Shown: in pieces, positions 61,040 to 64,000 of the stretch
Numbering within the stretch: the stretch's first letter is position 1
Layout of the letters: every line of letters starts with the position of its first letter
From: Vandammella animalimorsus
Lineage (GTDB): Bacteria > Pseudomonadota > Gammaproteobacteria > Burkholderiales > Burkholderiaceae_C
Assembly (NCBI RefSeq): GCF_002285285.1
Contig: NZ_NSJF01000005.1
Location: 62,001 to 126,000 of the forward strand
Direction of reading: 5' to 3'
DNA: 64,000 nucleotides
The notes under the pieces: model-generated
Databases searched by the model: none
The model's input: the letters and a program-made list of their open reading frames with translations, nothing else
Told to the model about the DNA's origin: nothing
Translations under genes and position numbers: made by a program

Positions 61040-62221
61040 TCAGGCGCGGCCGGTTTGCAAAATCGTGGCGTAGCTGGCCACAGCCGCGCCGCCCATGTTG
61101 AACACCAGGCCCAGGTCGGCGCGGGGCAGTTGCATGTCGCCAGCCTGACCGGTCAGCTGACGGAAGGCCAGGGCGTGCATGGAAACGCCCGTGGCCCCAA
61201 CAGGGTGGCCCTTGGCCTTGAGGCCGCCCGAGAGGTTCACCGGCAGGCGCCCGCCGCGCTCTGTGGCGCGCTCGGCCAGCAGTGCCGGAGCCTGGCCGGG
61301 GGCCGCCAGGCCCATGGCTTCGTAGATCAGCAGCTCGGCAATGGTGAAGCAGTCATGCACCTCGGCAAAGTTCAGCGCATCCAAGCCCACGCCGGCTTGT
61401 GCATAGGCCTGGGCGAAGGCACGCCGTGGGCCTTCGAAAGCCACCAGGTCGCGGCCTTTGAGCGGCAGGCGATCGCTCACATGCGCAGCGGCGCGAAACA
61501 GGGCGGAGCGCTTGGCCTGGGCGGCCACGTCCGGGGCGGCCAGAACGATGGCGGCAGCGCCATCGGTGATCAAGGAGCAATCCGTCATGCGCAGTGGCGG
61601 CGCAATCAGCGGGTTCTTGTCGGAGACGGTGTTGCAAAACGACTCGCTGAGCTCGCGCTGCATTTGCGCCAGCGGGTTGCGCAGCGCGTGGCGGTGGTTC
61701 TTGGCGGCGATGGCGGCCATGGCCGGCAGCGGGTCTTGCCAGCGCTGCCCATAGGCCTGGGCCGCCAGCGCGAACAGCTGTGGAAAGCTCAGACCGCGCT
61801 CGGCCGCATCGTGTTGGTAGCCAGCGCCAGCCAAGGCGGCAGTGACTTCCTCCGTGGTGCGGGAAGTCATTTTCTCAGCCCCAACCACCAGCACCACGCG
61901 CGCTGCGCCGCTGCGGATGGCATTCAGGCCTGCAAAGATGGCCGCTGCGCCCGAAGCGCAGGCGTTTTCGCAGCGGGCAGCGGGCTTGAAGCGCAAATCC
62001 TCATGCGCTTGCAGAACCAATGAGGAGGCAAAGCCATCGCTGACCATGCCGGAGTTGAAATGCCCCAGGTAAATCTGGTCCACGTCGGCTGGCGGAATGT
62101 CTGCATCAGTCAGCGCTTCGCGGGCGGCGGCCACGATCAGGCTTTCCAGATTGTCCGTGCCGAGCCGGCCGAAGGGGGTGTGGCCGCTGCCAATGATGGC
62201 CACGGGCTTGTCGTTGTGCAT
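61040..62221 (-). CDS. Thiolase-family acetyl-CoA acetyltransferase (SCP-x-like)
   Basis: The 393-residue product has the nucleophile Cys in ARCENACASGAAAIFAGL near residue 85, the motif NFAEVHDCFTIAELLIYEA near 285 and the C-terminal base region KAKGHPVGATGVSMH. The EVHDCF rather than NEAFA form of the second motif marks the SCP2/SCP-x-type thiolase branch. It would cleave a 3-oxoacyl-CoA. It starts the minus-strand cluster, 52 bases before the ligase gene, and is divergent from the SLC13-type gene. Confidence 0.9.
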   Translation of the reverse strand: MHNDKPVAIIGSGHTPFGRLGTDNLESLIVAAAREALTDADIPPADVDQIYLGHFNSGMVSDGFASSLVLQAHEDLRFKPAARCENACASGAAAIFAGLNAIRSGAARVVLVVGAEKMTSRTTEEVTAALAGAGYQHDAAERGLSFPQLFALAAQAYGQRWQDPLPAMAAIAAKNHRHALRNPLAQMQRELSESFCNTVSDKNPLIAPPLRMTDCSLITDGAAAIVLAAPDVAAQAKRSALFRAAAHVSDRLPLKGRDLVAFEGPRRAFAQAYAQAGVGLDALNFAEVHDCFTIAELLIYEAMGLAAPGQAPALLAERATERGGRLPVNLSGGLKAKGHPVGATGVSMHALAFRQLTGQAGDMQLPRADLGLVFNMGGAAVASYATILQTGRA

Positions 62222-62471
62222 GCCATGCTCCTGTCAGTCAAATGCTTCTTGGGCTTGCCGACAAGTATGGCCAGCGCGACTACGCACATCCATTCGTAGT
62301 TCCACGCCATCAACCACGTAGTGGAAATCCCGCAATCGCCTGCGGTGCTGTGCCGTTGCGCAAGAGGAGGGCGCCTGGCCGGATGGCGGTTGCTTCCTGC
62401 AAAACTCCACTTGCCCCAGGCGCGAAGAGCATTGAGGATCGTGGTTGTGACGACAAAATCAGGAGCAGTTC

Positions 62472-63887
62472 ATGCACCAGCGCGTTTCCCATCCGGCTGC
62501 TGATGCGGCCACCGATTCCGTGGCGGTCGCAGCCCGCTCGCCGGCCAGCCCGCGCGGGCTGTACATCACTTTGGCTGCGGCGCTGCTGGCGTTCGGGCTC
62601 TATCACGTGCTGCCCTACGAGGAGATGGCCAATCGTGGCCTGGCCATTCTGTGTTTTGTGACCGTGCTGTGGTTCACCGAGGCCTTGCACATCACCGTCA
62701 CCGCGCTGATGGTGCCGCTGCTGGCGTTGCTGTTCAGGATTCCGGATATGAGCACGGGCTCGGTGCTGGCTCACTTTGCCGACCCGATCATCTTCGTCTT
62801 CTTCGGTGGCTTTGCCCTGGCCACGGCGCTGCACATCCAAAAACTCGATCGCAAGATTGCCCTGTGGGTCATCTCGCTCTCGCGCGGCAATATGCGTGTG
62901 GCTGTGCTGCTGCTTTTTGCTGTAACCGCCTTTCTCTCGATGTGGATCAGCAACACGGCCACCGTTGCCATGATGCTGCCGCTGGCCTTGGGCCTGATGG
63001 GACACATCGACCACGAAAGGCAGCGCAAGACATTTGTCTTCGTGCTGTTGGGCATTGCCTACTGCGCCAGCATCGGTGGCATGGGCACTTATGTGGGCTC
63101 GCCGCCCAACGGCATTGCGGCGCGGGCCCTGGGCCTGGACTTCTGGGGCTGGATGAGGCTGGGGCTGCCCATCATGCTGCTGTTGCTGCCCACCATTCTG
63201 TTGGCCTTGTATGCGGTGCTGCACCCCGATTTCAGCCAGCGCGTCGATGCCCGGCAGCAGGAGTGCATTGCCTGGACGGCGCAGCGAGTGCTCACCGTGA
63301 TGGTGTTTCTCGTCACCGCCGCAGCCTGGATCATGGGCAGCGCCATCCAGCAGGCCACCGGCATTGCCTCGATCGACAGTTTCATTGCCCTGGCTGCGGC
63401 CGTGGCGGTCGTGCTGCTGGGCACGGTGCAATGGGGCGACGTGGTCGAGCACACCAACTGGAGCGTGCTCATGCTGTTTGGCGGCGGCATTGCGCTGAGC
63501 ACGTTGATGAAAAATTCCGGCGCCTCTGCCGCGTTGGGCTAGACCGTGGCCATGACCTTTGGCCAGTCCCATCCGCTGGTGGTTGTGGCTGTGGTGGCCG
63601 TTTTCATCATTTTTCTGACGGAGTTCACCAGCAATACGGCCTCGGCAGCCTTGCTGGTGCCCGTCTTTGCTGGGGTTGCCGTTGAGCTGGGTATGCCCAG
63701 GCAGATGCTGGTCATGGTGATTGGTATTGGCGCTTCATGCGCTTTCATGCTCCCCGTGGCCACGCCGCCCAATGCCATCGTGTTTGGCTCGGGGCTGATC
63801 CGTCAGCAGGAAATGATGGGCGTTGGCTTAGTGCTGAACCTGCTGTCTGCGGCCGTCGTGTCGCTGTGGGCCTATTTCCTGTTGTGA
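62472..63887 (+). pseudogene. SLC13/DASS-type dicarboxylate transporter interrupted by an in-frame amber stop
   Basis: Codons 1-356 and a continuation from 63543 to 63887 lie in the same frame, separated only by TAG at 63540-63542. Together they give a full-length 471-codon DASS transporter. The first Na+/carboxylate motif (WISNTATVAMMLP near residue 158) lies before the stop. The second ([13 protein letters not shown] near 386) and [11 protein letters not shown] lie after it, so the truncated protein should be inactive. The codon was most likely CAG or TGG before mutation. Real inactivation, a sequencing error, or suppressed amber are all possible. The ATG at 62472 follows AGGAGCAGTTC. Confidence 0.8.
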
Positions 63888-64000
63888 GGGCCTGCCCCAA
63901 GGCCAGGTGCTGCGCGGCAGGCGTGAGCGTCTCAACCATTGCGAAGGATTGGGGTTAGGGCTTTCACGGTATCGCGCCTGCCGGGCGGCTCGGCCAGGGC
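63888..64000. other. Window end with no gene resolved
   Basis: The last 113 bases follow the transporter frame. No complete or clearly partial gene can be supported. Confidence 0.5.

Overview
The window is high-GC bacterial chromosome, most likely from a betaproteobacterium of the Comamonadaceae (Burkholderiales). The reasons are two orphan Bug-type periplasmic binding proteins, the pilT / cyclic-nucleotide-binding gene / pilU arrangement, the DsbC, M61 peptidase and UbiH-type neighbourhood, TRAP transporters with DctP/Q/M as separate genes, and the general gene style. No rRNA, tRNA, CRISPR array, transposase or prophage gene was seen.

Layout. 0-9 kb: a Bug receptor, type IV pilus retraction ATPases (pilT, cyclic-nucleotide-binding protein, pilU), a beta-hydroxyacid dehydrogenase, aroQ, a conserved hypothetical, murI, a low-molecular-weight phosphatase and an enoyl-CoA hydratase. 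9-16 kb: M61 peptidase, dsbC and a UbiH-type hydroxylase, a hexanucleotide microsatellite, a secreted DUF4189-like protein, a small lipoprotein and ychF. 16-25 kb: a YgaV/SqrR-type repressor divergent from an AhpD-like protein and a DUF2892 protein (a probable reactive-sulfur locus), an aromatic aminotransferase, a PAS-GGDEF-EAL protein, a VapBC-like toxin-antitoxin pair and uvrB. 25-41 kb: copper chaperone PCu(A)C, a DUF302 protein, then an iron-acquisition zone. That zone holds a TonB siderophore receptor and a PchR-like AraC regulator on one side of dnaG. On the other side lies a translationally coupled operon of an MFS protein, two fused ABC proteins and a second TonB receptor, divergent from an AraC regulator. 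The operon has the gene content of the yersiniabactin uptake system (YbtX, YbtP, YbtQ, FyuA, YbtA) but no siderophore synthesis genes are nearby. 41-54 kb: recJ, a COG4255-like protein, an M20 amidohydrolase, a Bug receptor, rnhA, metN-metI, a Rieske oxygenase and xseB-ispA-dxs. 54-64 kb: a minus-strand set of TRAP transporter genes, a PAS-LuxR regulator, an acyl-CoA ligase and a thiolase that looks like an organic-acid uptake and degradation unit, then an SLC13-type carboxylate transporter gene broken by an in-frame amber stop.

The most notable non-coding feature is a family of 161-162 bp fold-back elements with inverted ends GAGCCTGTTCAAA. Four full copies (14766, 17712, 26768, 29226) are each flanked by a 3-bp TGA/TCA duplication. 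Three of the four sit exactly on the TGA stop codon of a gene, so the stop is regenerated by the duplication and the protein is unharmed. Two nearly identical copies lie in inverted orientation on either side of the siderophore receptor gene at 26930-29179. A degenerate copy and three solitary end motifs, also touching stop codons, occur elsewhere.

All calls were made by reading the sequence without database searches. Family names rest on recognised motifs and remembered family features.
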